From positions 11,594,001 through 11,658,000 of the forward strand of contig NC_083600.1 in assembly GCF_020882245.1 (NCBI RefSeq): DNA of 64,000 nucleotides, given 5' to 3'. The DNA comes from Rhopalosiphum padi (lineage: Eukaryota > Arthropoda > Insecta > Hemiptera > Aphididae). Made by a program: the position numbers and the translations under genes. A model generated the notes under the pieces. The model saw nothing but the letters and a program-made list of their open reading frames with translations, did no database searches and was not told the origin of the DNA. Of the stretch, positions 26,891-38,722 are shown in pieces; position 1 is the first letter of the stretch; every line of letters begins with the position of its first letter.

Positions 26891-27680
26891 CATCGTTAGA
26901 CGGCGAACAACAATACGAGTAAATCGTAAGTACGACATTTTTACGCGCGCGCGCATGTGTATACGCACACGAGATTAAGTCCGATGTTTGTAATTATATA
27001 ATAGTTGTGTGGGCGCGGCGGGTGGATGGGTAAAAGTGGCGATATATAAGGGTACGCCGCGCAAAGGGGTGTGTGAGAGAAGTTCCGGACACGATTTCCC
27101 ACGAACTCTTCGCCGGAGAAAATGCTTTCGGGGTGAGAGACCGTTCCCGTCTATATACGACCGCGGCACACATATACGTACACGAGCGCGCGTATATATA
27201 CATCACACACGCACGCAAAACCATTGTGTTCGATCGCCGCCTACGGTCACACGCCAAAACCACCCCTTCGACCTCACATGTATATACAGTGCGCACATTT
27301 ACTATATATATATATATATACCGGCGGCAATATAACCGTGTATACTACTGTTATGTGTGTGTGTTATATTGAATAATAATAATACGTCCGCAAACACCAG
27401 ACATTTAGTCGAGAGACTCGATCCCCTCCACTGTGTGTGCGGTGGTTATCATCGCGCCGCACACGACACGATTGACGACTGCGATGTATATATTATATGA
27501 ATGACGACGATGTACTGTTATTACGCGTATCGATATACATGTATATATAATTATAATGTGCGAATGGTCCTCCTCGTCGCGAGTGCTGCAGTTTTCGAGA
27601 AAGGGGTCGCACGGGAATATGTATAACATAATATATATAGTTATTAAAATTACATTATTATATTTATATATGTATATACA

Positions 27681-27698
27681 TGTGTGTGTGTGTGTGTG
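27681..27698. repeat. (TG)n microsatellite
   Basis: Uninterrupted TG dinucleotide tract inside the GC-rich island; a (TA)n tract lies at about 27303-27320. Confidence 0.9.
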
Positions 27699-27968
27699 CG
27701 TATGAGGAAATACGAGTATATTATATTGTTGCGTGCGCGAACACATGTTAATTATTGTGATCGGAATCGAATTTTTTCGCATGTGGGCGACCTGTGGACC
27801 GTTAAGATTTTTTCTCTCGGGCCCCGTGTGACTTTTGCGGGAAATCAATCGTTTTTCGCCCCCGCCGCACTATATAAGGGTTCGATTAAACACTCGACGT
27901 TTTTTTTTTTTTTAATCTACAGCGGTGGCACACGTCTTGCTCGAATTCGACCGTCACGAACCCTGCAG

Positions 27969-28106
27969 ATGATGCGGCGGACTGTACACGCCACTTTGAG
28001 CACGATCGCGATGGTGTATATATCGGCGGTGTGTGCGATCGCGGCCCTCGAACGGCGAGGCCGTCATTTTTCTCCTGTCGGTTTATCGCGCCAAGTACCA
28101 CTATAA
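27969..28106 (+). CDS. Candidate 45-residue signal-peptide-like reading frame
   Basis: From the paired ATGs at 27969/27972 the frame begins MMRRTVHATLSTIAMVYISA and continues VCAIAALERRGRHF. A short basic N-terminus is followed by a hydrophobic core of about 18 residues and then a polar segment, as in secretory signal peptides. It starts 47 bp after a strong acceptor-like tract and about 100 bp after a TATA box. It either stops at 28106 or splices out earlier (CCAA|GTACCA at about 28094). No homologue recognised. It could be a chance frame in GC-rich DNA. Confidence 0.22.
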   Translation: MMRRTVHATLSTIAMVYISAVCAIAALERRGRHFSPVGLSRQVPL

Positions 28107-28345
28107 ACGATACGCGTATAATACGTCACGACGATGTGTCAATGTGTAACGGAGCGTATAACGATTTTTATGACGTAAAACTATATTTTCTCGCAATTAG
28201 GCGAATCGCGGGCTGTCCCACGCTTTATGTCGTGTCGTGTAGTAAATTACTTTTTTTTTATCGGTTGTACACCACGAACCGTTTACCGTTTTCACATTAC
28301 GCGCGCGCGGCGTTTTATTGCCACACGCAGTAGGTAATTACGGGG

Positions 28346-29315
28346 GAGTGATAATCTATATACAGATCGACACAATAATTAGTTACGACGAAACTATCTA
28401 TCTATGAAAGATGTAAACGAATGATTAGATTATTATTGTTTTGCGCTATTTTTAAAAACGATTAATATTCAATAATAATTTCGAGTGTTTTATATTATAT
28501 ATAGTTATTGGTCAAGTACTTTCAATACAAGATTACCGTGATTATACAGATGATATTGTACCGAAGATTAACCATTTCAAAAATTTCATTTCCACTGATA
28601 TATTTACCTTTTAAAATCTAAAATTAAGTGTAAGTACGTGGGTTTACTCGGAAAATATTGACTTTACCCAGAGTCATGAGTTTTATTGATATGTCTTATA
28701 CCTATTATATATATATATTATGAGTCTTAGTTTATCCAATCGCTATCATAACACCCTAAAACGATTTTTGGTGTTCACAGTCATAACACTTTATTAAACA
28801 TCAAATGTTTTTCACATGTTTTTAAATAATGTATTTATTTTTTCTTACAACAAATACATTAACTCTTTTTTTCGTTGCAAGTAGATCATACATATTAATA
28901 ACCGCTTACTACGTTAAAAAAACATAAAAATGTTGGGTACTTTTTGCATATAAAACCCTTACCAAACCGTCATATATAACAGGGATAAATGTTTTTGGTG
29001 GATAGATCCCTTTCGAAAAACAAACAAACCGCAAAAATACAATATACTTTAATTTATTTATTCATCAAATTATATACAAGTAAATTGTATAATTAATTTA
29101 TTAGGTAAATTTACCTATATTTTAGTATTTCATATACATAGATACTGATAAGTGATAATGCATGTAACCCTATCGAAAAACAAAATCCGTAAAAATACAC
29201 AAAATACAATGAAATTGTTTTTGCATTTTGGCGATGTAGTTGAATAATTATAATTTGATTATAATATGTATATTTCTATATATTATATTTATTCAATACT
29301 GTAGTATAGTATATA
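28346..29315. other. AT-rich intergenic DNA
   Basis: No gene or RNA recognised. Two copies of a TCGAAAAACAAA-type word (about 29013 and 29170) suggest small dispersed repeats. Confidence 0.5.
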
Positions 29316-30030
29316 CAAGGTGATTCAAAATGTATGTTGCAGTCATTTTATCATTTAAATATTCATAATATTATAGAATGTTTAATACAAAAGTTTTTTT
29401 TTTTAGAAATATTTAAAGTGATAAATAATCATATTTTTTACAATATTTTAAAAAAGATTTTAGAGGTTAACTTAAGAAATTCAAATAAAAACTTATACTT
29501 TTTTTTGCAACGTTGATGTGAAAACAATTTTTTAGTATTTAGATTCTTAAAAATCGAAATTTAGAAAGAGTTATAATTTATGAGTATCTAAAGTTTTAAA
29601 GTTTATAAAAGCGGAGTGAAGTGGCATAGAAATACCTCGCAAAATGTTGTTTTACTATATTTTGCTCGTTTAAAATTAAAATATATAAGTATTAAAACTA
29701 AGGCTCTAAAGTTATAGAAGCTAAAATAGGCTAAATATGCACGAACAAATTGTATAAAATATTCATGAAAAAATGTAACCTAGTCCGAGTATCGATTATA
29801 ATTATGTATCGAAATTCCAAATACTCGGAAAAAAATTCTTCGTATTATTATGATTCCAAAATATATAGTTTCTCATTTGAATTTCCTAAAATATTGTAAA
29901 AAAATTTAAATATGACTTATCATTTTAAACATTTCTTGATAAAACAACTTTTTTATTTAAATATTTTCCTTTTTATGAATATTTTATGTTTATATGATAA
30001 AATAGCTAACATGAATTTTGAATTGTCCTG
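29316..30030. mobile_element. Candidate non-autonomous DNA transposon with CARGG-type termini
   Basis: The left end CAAGGTGATTCAAAAT and the right end (30011-30030, reverse complement CAGGACAATTCAAAAT) are imperfect inverted repeats (12 of 16 positions over the core). About 715 bp, without a transposase frame. Inside, CCGAGTAT and ATACTCGG (about 29785-29827) form an internal stem. A target duplication is not evident in the AT-rich flanks. The ends resemble those of the smaller element at 38354-38515. Confidence 0.4.
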
Positions 30031-30346
30031 TATTTATATTCAATTATATAATCAATTTTTATAATGAATTAAACACAGGATAGTACAAATAACATAAATG
30101 TGTATTGTGCATAATTTATAAAGTACTTTGTACTTACTTAATATAGTAGGCATGTATAATATTGTTTAATATTTGATATTATAATATTATATTATATTAT
30201 GGTATATACCGCTACTATTTTCCTATGATTAATTTTTATTGTTTTATGCATAAATAATATAAAATATAACAAATATTGCCAATATTTCATAATTAACGAA
30301 TTCTTATGTTATGTATTGTTTCAGTTGTGAACAGCTCGGAGAAATT

Positions 30347-33300
30347 ATGCGGCTGAATTTAAATAGTACCCAAGAATCGGATATAAAAGAGGAGTGTCTG
30401 GATGGAGTTAAAGTAATAATATAATATATATTTACGCATAATGATTTTTCGTCGCTATTAAACACTGAGTTCGATCAAAAACTTAAATTAATAATACCAT
30501 TAGGCAAAGACTGGATTAGTGCGAGTGAACGATTCCAATCGAGGTTCATTAACCGTAAGGTTGGTGTTGACGTTGGAATGCCTAAAACTTCAGAAACAAG
30601 AAGTTGTCGACAACCATCAGTCGTCATCGTCTTCATCATCTGAGGATACCATCGACAACTATCAACCTAGTCCAAACTATTATGTACGTAATTAAAAAAA
30701 AAAAAGATTAACATTATAATTTACATTAATTACAGCATTTGCCATTTTTGTCGTACATACTGCATGATACAATTTCCACGCGATTTAGATATATGAATTT
30801 TACGGTGTATAAAAGTGCTTAAGTATATTTTTTAACAATTTATAGATGACTTATAGGATCATTGAAAAAAAAAATTCGCATTGTATCGCAAGTCACAACA
30901 CTGGTGAAAACTACATTGAAAATGTATGCGAAGTTACCCAATATTCTAATTTAATATTTTGGCTCACTCCATAAATAATATATATAATATATAAACTTGC
31001 CTATATCACGAAGTTCTATCACTGAATGCCCCCTTCTCTCAAGTTGACAGTCTCTATATTACATATAGATATAATTTGCGCTTATTGTAAGAAAAATTTA
31101 CTGATTACACAAATACTAAATTTAAAAAAATATAATAATAAATATTCAATAGTGTTAAATACAATAATAATATATACAATGGTACTAATTAATAATCAAA
31201 CTATGTTGTTCATTTCACTTTCTGTTTATACCTATACATAACATTATATATGTATATACAACTTCAGTAACACTTATAACACGATTTTTTAAAAACATTA
31301 CAGTTGAGATATGTGACCGTGACCAGAAAAAACGGTAGCCTTGGAATAAGCGTCAAAGGTGGTCAAGAGAACAATTTACCGATATTGATATCAAGAATTC
31401 CCGAAGGAGGAGCCGCTTACCACACAAAAAGGTTATTCGTAGGAGATGCTATTATAAAAGGTATAGTGCCATATAATATTAGATTCGTAATTTTGATTCA
31501 TTTTAAACATAAACGTAGAAGACATCCGTATTTTAACAAAATATCCACTCAGTATCGTTTTTCAGTACCTATATGTACCTACTTAATGGTTTAATATTAC
31601 TTTCAAATAGATTATATTGTATAAAAAAAAATTCACCCCAATTGTTGTTGGTTCGTGTACAACTAAAAAAATAACTTTCTCATTTTTCTGTGCATATAAG
31701 TTAAAAAAACAATTATTATAGAGTGAACAATTTATTGGGAATACGTGAATTTTTTAAGTACAGCGTCAGTGTAGACTGTAGAGCATAAAATATTATAATA
31801 TAAAAATGAAAATGTTTTATGAAATAATTTTTTTTAAGTTTAACTCACGGGTATACAGAAACAGAGTTATTCTAAATAAATACAAATGCATATAATAAAT
31901 ATGCATATACATTAGGTGATGCTATTTTCAAAATTATACGTGCATATAATATTATATATTTTTTTTTTTCTTGAAGGGGAGTATGAGAAATGGATGTTAT
32001 GTTAATTTTAATACAAATTTTGTGCTTAAAGACATTTAATTAAAACACATAAAATCTAACGATGGTAATTTCCGTTTGTAACATATAATACCTCACTCAA
32101 TAAATTTAATAATTTTGTAAAGGCTTTATATACCTACCAGGGTGGTGCACACCCCCTTCAGTCACCTCCATTTAGCTATGAATTATGAGTGCATAGTGAA
32201 AAGCTGTTATAATGTATAAATTATATCAGTATATTTTATATTTTACTATTATGATTAATGAATTTTATTTAAAACAGTGAACGACCAGTTGATCACAAAC
32301 GCTTGTCACGATGCAGCTTTACACATTTTGCGGAATTCTGGAAATCATGTTACATTATTGGTCAAACACTACAAAGCTGCAGCACCTTTTTTATTAGGCG
32401 CAAGAGGTATTTATTTATATTACTAATTTGTTTTATTTAAGTAATTACTTTATCATATAAGATTTTGTAATGTTATTAGTAGTGTTCAAAAATTACCAAT
32501 AGCAAAATAAAAATAAGGCAAGGTTCTACTACACTTCTAGTAAAAATTATAGCAAGTAAATATTTTACAGAGCCTAAAAATGTTGGATATAAGTGGGTTA
32601 TAGGATGAATGTGATGATGATGGTATGAAATTTTAAATTTTAAAGTTTGTACCTATGTTAAAAGAATTTACTATTGCTAATTGCTATAATTTAAGTACTA
32701 ATAAGGAGCATAGGTCATACAATGAAGGCATATATTGATTGAAAAAACCTTAGTGTACTTGTGTCTTGTTCAGTATATTCAGTATATTATAAAGTTTTGT
32801 TCAGTGTACACCTATTTTGTTAATAAGTATATCTAACAGAGCACTAATCGGGTAGGTATTAAAAATCGCGCTTGCGTGATGGTAACAATAAAAAATAATA
32901 TTGTAAGTGTCACGATTTGTTTTTTTTTTTTAAATTATAATAGATATAAGAAAAATAGGTATATATTTTAATGTAATCTAGAAAACACTTTTAAAAATAA
33001 ACTTGTTTATAATAAAATACAAAATTATCTATTGTACAAGGTAAATTGTGTTATGAAATTTCCTAAATATTCTAAACATATAAAAAACATAAATTATCAG
33101 TTATTATTTGTATTAAATATTATAAATATATTATAATTTTACTTGGAAATTATAGGTATATACTTTTAATACGTACCTAATTGCTTATTACTTAAAATAT
33201 AATTAATTATAGGTATTATTTCTACGTTTAAACATGTCATTAATAATGATAATTAATCGTTGAGAAATCGCATCCTCATCTCCACTTGCATTAATTAATT

Positions 33301-36300
33301 TATGTCTTATACGATAATTTACGTAATAATTAAAGTTTGATAAAGATAGTAAATTGTCATCTATAATAATATATTCATATACACTTAGGTATTACTATAT
33401 AATATAAACAATATAATGAAGTCGTCTAAGAGTCTATGTATATTTTATACCTAATAAATTACATCATAATTTTTAGACTAATTTATAAAAGTTTAAATTA
33501 AACATCTTGATAAACATTTACCATAGGCAATAAGCCAATGACTAATGAATAATAATATATAATCATAATTATTTTAGGGAAGAACAACAACAATAACGGG
33601 GAAAGTGACACAGAAGATGGACCATGGATGGATTATCTTATAAGTACGATTATCTTAACAGTTCCGTATACGTACATATTTGTATATTTAACGATTTTAA
33701 TTTTGTATTCAGTACCACTGATGATGGGTTATGTAACCAGATATGTGCAGGGTACGGACAAACTGCGGCGAAACGGTTTCGAAGTGCACGGCATGAACGA
33801 TCTTAATTCTACTATAATACATTGCGATAATGTCAAAAGTTTGTCCGAATGGGTTAAACTTATTTCGGAGAACATTTCAAATCTCGCAGAAATACAAGTA
33901 GCTAACTAAGCCGTTATTCCGTCGATGTGTCGATAGCATCAATAATATGTTTTTTTTTCTTTTCAGATTAAACTCTACAATTTAAATTTTGGCATCAACG
34001 AGAAAATCGAGTACATGGGATGGGTAAACGAGGGTGTGCTAAACAATAACCATCCTTGGCAAAGTTACTGCGCAAGATTCATGATAATAAGAGGTCGTGA
34101 CGTACTGCTTTTCGACACACCACCGGTAAGTGTCATTTAAACTTGATGGATACAACGGTTTGACATTTTTTTATACCTAGCAGTGTTATAAATATTTCAT
34201 TCGTCTGCATACATGTGTGCACATGCGTACACATCACTGACATATTTATTCGATATATAAAATTCTACGTCTGCCCATATTTTACCTTACCGTCGACGAT
34301 TTATGTCTTATATATTATACAGTTAAACGTTAAACCTCCTTTAAAACGGATTCGCTCGGAATCAAGTGATTTTTCAATAGTAAAGAAGTTTCCATTAAAG
34401 AGAGACTAAATTTACGGGATATAGGTTACATGAGACTATTGTTATTTTTTAGGGGATCGGTTATAAGATGTTTTACTTTACATTGTGTACTAGTCTACTC
34501 CGTCAACACGCCACCGGGAAAATAAATTACTGTAGGTATCTACTACCTATGTGGTTCTATGTAATCTAACATAATCTTATAAAGTACCACCTCGCCTTAA
34601 ATCTATATTGTTATATAATATTATAATATTCAGTGTTTTGCATAATATTTGTTCATTAAATATTATACTAATCTAGCTATAAAAGCTACATAGGTACAAC
34701 ACTATGTATTATACTTGTAAGTTGTAATACTTTACAAGAAACAAACTTCGAATAACTTTTGAAAATAAATGATTCAACGTATTTAAACATTTTTTCACCA
34801 GCTAATTTTAAGTCACTATTTTAATAGTAGATATTATATTATTAAATGTTATAACTGTTTACTGAATTAATTAGAAAATGAACCAATCGACATGCACTAT
34901 ATTTTATGTATATAACCCATGAACATGGTTTGTTGTAGTACTTCAAATATACATGTTGATGTAAATGTATATCGTTCGTTTAATAGGGCTTATTAAATAT
35001 ACTTAATTGAAAGTTCACTCCATTAAACGCACAGAGCATAAATATAAAGTGTGCATTGGCCATTGAGTGACGTAGGTATTGTGTTTCATCACGTAACTGA
35101 TAGGCAAGTGGTAACTGTTTGGAGAGCTAATTAGTAATTTCAGGAGTCAGGACTAATTGAACCACAATACCACCGTACACCTACTTCTGACAAACGACGT
35201 TATTATAATTCGAGAAATTGTTGGTGTTATATTATAAACATGAAGTCGTTTAGAAACTTCGATTCATAATGCATAACTTGATCGCACACTAATATTATAG
35301 TCTACAAAAAATAAAATATCTTGGATGTATGTTATGGACACGATATTACATCGATTTTACATTGGTGTTATACTGTTATTCACTTTGTTAGTTAGCATTA
35401 CTATTAAATTAATTATGTCACAGAATTTACCGAGCTCAAATTATCTACCCGCAGGAAACTTTTGTCAACAATATATAGTCGATTATATTATGGATATTAA
35501 ATTACGACTACCTATTAACCTATTACACATTATATACTTAATACAGATATGTTTTGTCCTCTCGGATAATCTGGTTTAAAAAAATATCTGCAGAGCTAAA
35601 TGCTTAAATTGCTTATATTAATATATGGGTATTAGATTAAATGGTGTAACTATTGTAAATATTTGCCGGTAGGGTATCTATTATAAAAACATTCTGCATA
35701 CTTTAATTATGTTTATATATTATATAGACTATATTGTCTATATTATGTACACTGTATACAGTATGCTTATCACCATATTTCGTTCAATAATGAGTACAAT
35801 AAAATTCTGATTTTTAGAATTTTTAAATAACGACTATACTTTCAAATACTCGGATATTTATATAATTTAAGGAGTGCTATTTGGCGAAAAAAACATTCTA
35901 TTTGTTATACACAGATAGAATCATAAAATGTTAATAGATTAATATTATTGATCAATGATTACTATAATTTTTAATTCATTATAACCTCTATAGTCTATAT
36001 TCTCCAAATCTATTATCTTCAGTGCACAACATTAAAATACTTTAAAACTTTCCATTCAAATGAAAACAATTTAAAAAAAAAATCAGCTTTACAATTTACA
36101 CGAAAACAGTTGATACGTGTTACGAAAAAAGTTGGTACGTAATTTGAAAAAAAAAGATTGATAAATAGAAATTATTAATTAAATAAAGTATCCATATATT
36201 TTTTTAATTTAATATTTAAAATTTTGTTTGAGATATTATAATTTTCTAAAGAAAACTCCTACTCGTTCAAAATGTGTTTTAAATAATATTTTCTAATTCA

Positions 36301-38722
36301 TTAAAAAATACCCTCTCCCCCCATCACCACCATCCGCCACAACCCCTCTTGTCACAGTGGTTCGAAACTATAGAATCGATAGTATAGATTTTTATACGTA
36401 TAATATGTCATACAGATGTCCATTACGGAATGGCTGGATTGCGGCGTCGTGTACAAGCTGTACGAGTCCATGTTGAGACTAGTGAAGGATGCAGAAAACG
36501 TGGATCAGAGGCAAAATTGTTTTTTACTACAAACATCCAACGGAGTGTCCCGGTACTTTTCAATGGAAACCAAACAGGGTCTACTGGATGTACAGTGCGC
36601 GTGGCATAGGTCGATATGCACGTCCATGATGCACATCAAAGTAAATATTTCGAATTTTAACACCTATTATACAGAGCAAATAGTTGTATTTGCTGGAAAA
36701 TACGTATAGATTATGCGAACGAATTTTCGAAAAATATAAATATTGTGAGTGGGCGAGTGGCATTGCGGCAATCGACGCTATAATCATCACCATGGGTAAT
36801 TAAGTATAGTCCGTTGCACTATCTACGTATGTATAAAACATGCGGTGGTCGCCATACTAATTGTCTCTGCAGTCAATTCGTGTTTTCATTGTATTTATAT
36901 TTAATATAATTTGAAGGAAATAATATTTTTATAGTTATTTTAATGTAACTATTTTTATTTTTAAATATCAGCAATAAAAGTTTGTTAAAAAAAAAATTAA
37001 TTTGTGACTATTATCTGTGTTTCACATAGATTTTTTGTAAACGAGTGAGAAGATTTATTGAATATTATGATAAATTAGGGTCCCAGTTTGTATATGAGTT
37101 TCCAAAATACGGTTACAAAAAAATATTTACAATAATAAATTTCAAATATTGGATTTTCATACCTAAATCTACCACCAGGCACCAATCACTACGTTTCGTA
37201 TAATATTATAATTTACCCTTTTACTAAATGTTAATTGAATATTTAATCATTTATGTAAAATTATCGCTCTAAAATATTAAAATTATATTTTTACATTTTC
37301 ACAGAGCAGAACATTCTACGTGCTGTTCGGTAACAACCAACAGCCATCGAACTTGATACTGGACTGGGATAACGGATTTACATTATACGACAACTGGACG
37401 AATTCGAATGTTTGGACGTACAAGTTTTCTGAGCTCCGTGGATCCTCAGACGATCACATTTCCCGTCTAAAACTTCATTTTAATGATAATGGCTGCATCG
37501 AAACAAAGGTTGTACAAAATGCAACATTATTTAACATATCGTCACGGTCAGACGTACCTAATTATAAAATAATAATGTCAGGATGTCATCATATCCAGTC
37601 CCTATTTTTGTGAGCAGTAGCAAATGACAAAAAAGAAGTATACGTATGTGTTTACTAGTCACAACTCTTAAAAGATGTTTGTTTAGATATGCTAAAAAAA
37701 AAATGGTTAAGTGTGTACGTAGTAGCAAAATGTACAAAAAATAGAGATTATAATATATGTTTTATAATAATAAACCTTAATAATACCTCTATTATACTCT
37801 ATTATAATATAATAATATATATAGGTATATTATACAGGTTAAATTCTTAATAAGAAAGAGTATGTGTGACTTAAAATGACAAAAAAATGATTTTAATTAA
37901 AAAAAAATATATTAATGCTTCTAAGCATTTCGTACATTTTTTTTATATTACAAGTCAAAATGTATACACACTAATTATTATGCATACAAAATACAAATTA
38001 ATATAATAATAATCTACTCGGAGTTAAGTTTTAATATTATTATACTACTATAATGGTAACAAGGGTTAAGTAGAGTCAGTCTATATAGTATGACACTAAT
38101 CTTTAACATGTTCATTGTGTATATCATCAGAATTCTGAATTCAGAATTAGTAACTATTGTTTTTAAAACAATGGTATTTGTCTAATGAATTATTGTTTAT
38201 TATATTTCATGCAAATTTAATTGAAAATTAAAAAAATAATTTTTTAATACAAATTTCATTAACATCTGTAGCTGCTTGCAGACATCCCTCCTCCCCGTGC
38301 AATTATTGTCAGTATATACATAGTATATTATAATGCATTTATGTCATAGAATACTGCAGGGTGATCAGAAATCCGTGTGGCAATATAAAAATAGCAATAA
38401 TTGGTTCTCCTTCTCTCCAGTAATAATAATTATAATATCATATAATGCAGAGTATTCAAATGTTATAATATCGTTACGATTTGTACGATACGGATTTCTG
38501 GTCGTCCTGCTGCAGTTCCAAAATTTTATGTCGTCAAATATTGTGATCGCCTCACACGAGAAATCGATTTTTATTTTATTATTTTTATTTTTTGTATCCA
38601 TTTAGGAATTGGTCTGTCAAGACCTGCAGAGCTTGCTGTTCTGCGTGCATGCGTTCCTGACCGCCAAAGTGGTGTCCGTAGATCCTTCGTACCTGAACAC
38701 CGAAGGGATTCAACAGCTGTAA
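30347..38722 (+). CDS. Gamma-type syntrophin, dystrophin-complex adaptor (10 coding exons)
   Basis: Coding exons are 30347-30412, 30504-30683, 31304-31460, 32278-32406, 33578-33643, 33713-33897, 33967-34125, 36416-36640, 37305-37508 and 38606-38722. They total 1488 nt (495 residues plus stop) with all phases consistent. Domains: the first half of a split PH domain (about 23-80, AKTGLVRVND start), a PDZ (about 83-177; carboxylate loop NGSLGISVKGG, then RLFVGDAIIKVND), a short polar linker with an Asn run, a second PH region (RYVQGTDKLRRNGFEV, EYMGWVNE), and the syntrophin-unique C-terminus (WTYKFSELRGSSDD, IETKELVCQDLQSLLF, AKVVSVDP). The ELRGSSDD and ETKEL signatures and the length match gamma-syntrophins (517-539 residues in human) better than alpha/beta. 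Family role: links dystrophin/dystrobrevin to PDZ ligands at the membrane. The exon 9 donor AAG|GTTGTA is weak, but its use is supported because the joined sequence continues the family C-terminus. The start is uncertain: the frame is open upstream to the acceptor at 30325. Confidence 0.93.
30413..33577 (+). other. Syntrophin introns 1-4 (non-coding parts)
   Basis: Intron 1 (30413-30503, donor GTAATA) is short. Introns 2 (30684-31303), 3 (31461-32277) and 4 (32407-33577) are AT-rich. I see no transposon or RNA gene in them; the frames at 31026-31241 and after 31460 are chance extensions. Confidence 0.6.
33644..33712 (+). other. 69-nt stopless, 3n intron in the syntrophin PH2 region (exitron-like)
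   Basis: The donor ATAA|GTACG and acceptor TATTCAG|TACC bound a 69-nt intron (phase 1). Splicing joins DYLI to IPLMMGY, which aligns with the D-L-x-x-(I/V)-P-L core of vertebrate gamma-syntrophins. The intron has no in-frame stop and its length is a multiple of three, so retention would add 23 residues, almost all hydrophobic or hydroxylated (ILTVPYTYIFVYLTILILY core). The splice call rests on family alignment and site consensus. Confidence 0.75.
34126..36415 (+). other. Syntrophin intron 7
   Basis: This 2.3-kb intron runs from donor CCG|GTAAGT to acceptor CATACAG. It is AT-rich with several runs of A or T. Around 36304-36355 there is a C-rich patch (ccctctccccccatcacc) like those often left by degenerate aphid repeats. 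An open frame at 35325-35579 has no recognisable domain. Confidence 0.6.
36641..38605 (+). other. Syntrophin introns 8 and 9
   Basis: Intron 8 is 36641-37304 and intron 9 is 37509-38605. Intron 9 begins with an unusual GTTGTA donor and contains a small inverted-repeat element at 38354-38515, about 90 bp before the last exon. Otherwise these are AT-rich with nothing recognised. Confidence 0.6.
38354..38515. mobile_element. Short inverted-repeat element (MITE) in the last syntrophin intron
   Basis: CAGGGTGATCAGAAATCC at the left and ACGGATTTCTGGTCGTCCTG at the right are inverted repeats: 18 of 21 positions match when one more base on each side is included. The element is about 155-162 bp, with CTG on both outer flanks as a possible 3-bp target duplication. 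No coding capacity. It sits about 90 bp before the final coding exon. Confidence 0.6.

Larger units (their letters stand above)
26891..28345 (+). promoter_or_regulatory. GC/CpG-rich island with a TATA box, upstream of the syntrophin
   Basis: The island is clearly GC-richer than its flanks. TATATAAG at 27871-27878 is a good plus-strand TATA box. A strong acceptor-like tract (T14 then CTACAG, ending 27922) and a donor-like CAGTAG|GTAATT at about 28332 follow. An exact Su(H)-type site (TTCCCACG) lies at 27096-27103. The island is 2 kb upstream of syntrophin exon 1 on the same strand and could be its promoter. That link is inferred. Confidence 0.35.

Noticed and set aside
35325..35579. 84-residue hydrophobic frame in syntrophin intron 7
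   Set aside because: Leu/Ile-rich composition is expected from AT-rich DNA. No start context or splice logic was found.
37509..37613. Read-through alternative C-terminus of the syntrophin after exon 9
   Set aside because: The read-through has a different, non-family sequence. Splicing to 38606 restores ETKEL...AKVVSVDP, so the weak GTTGTA donor is evidently used. An intron-retention isoform cannot be excluded but has no support.
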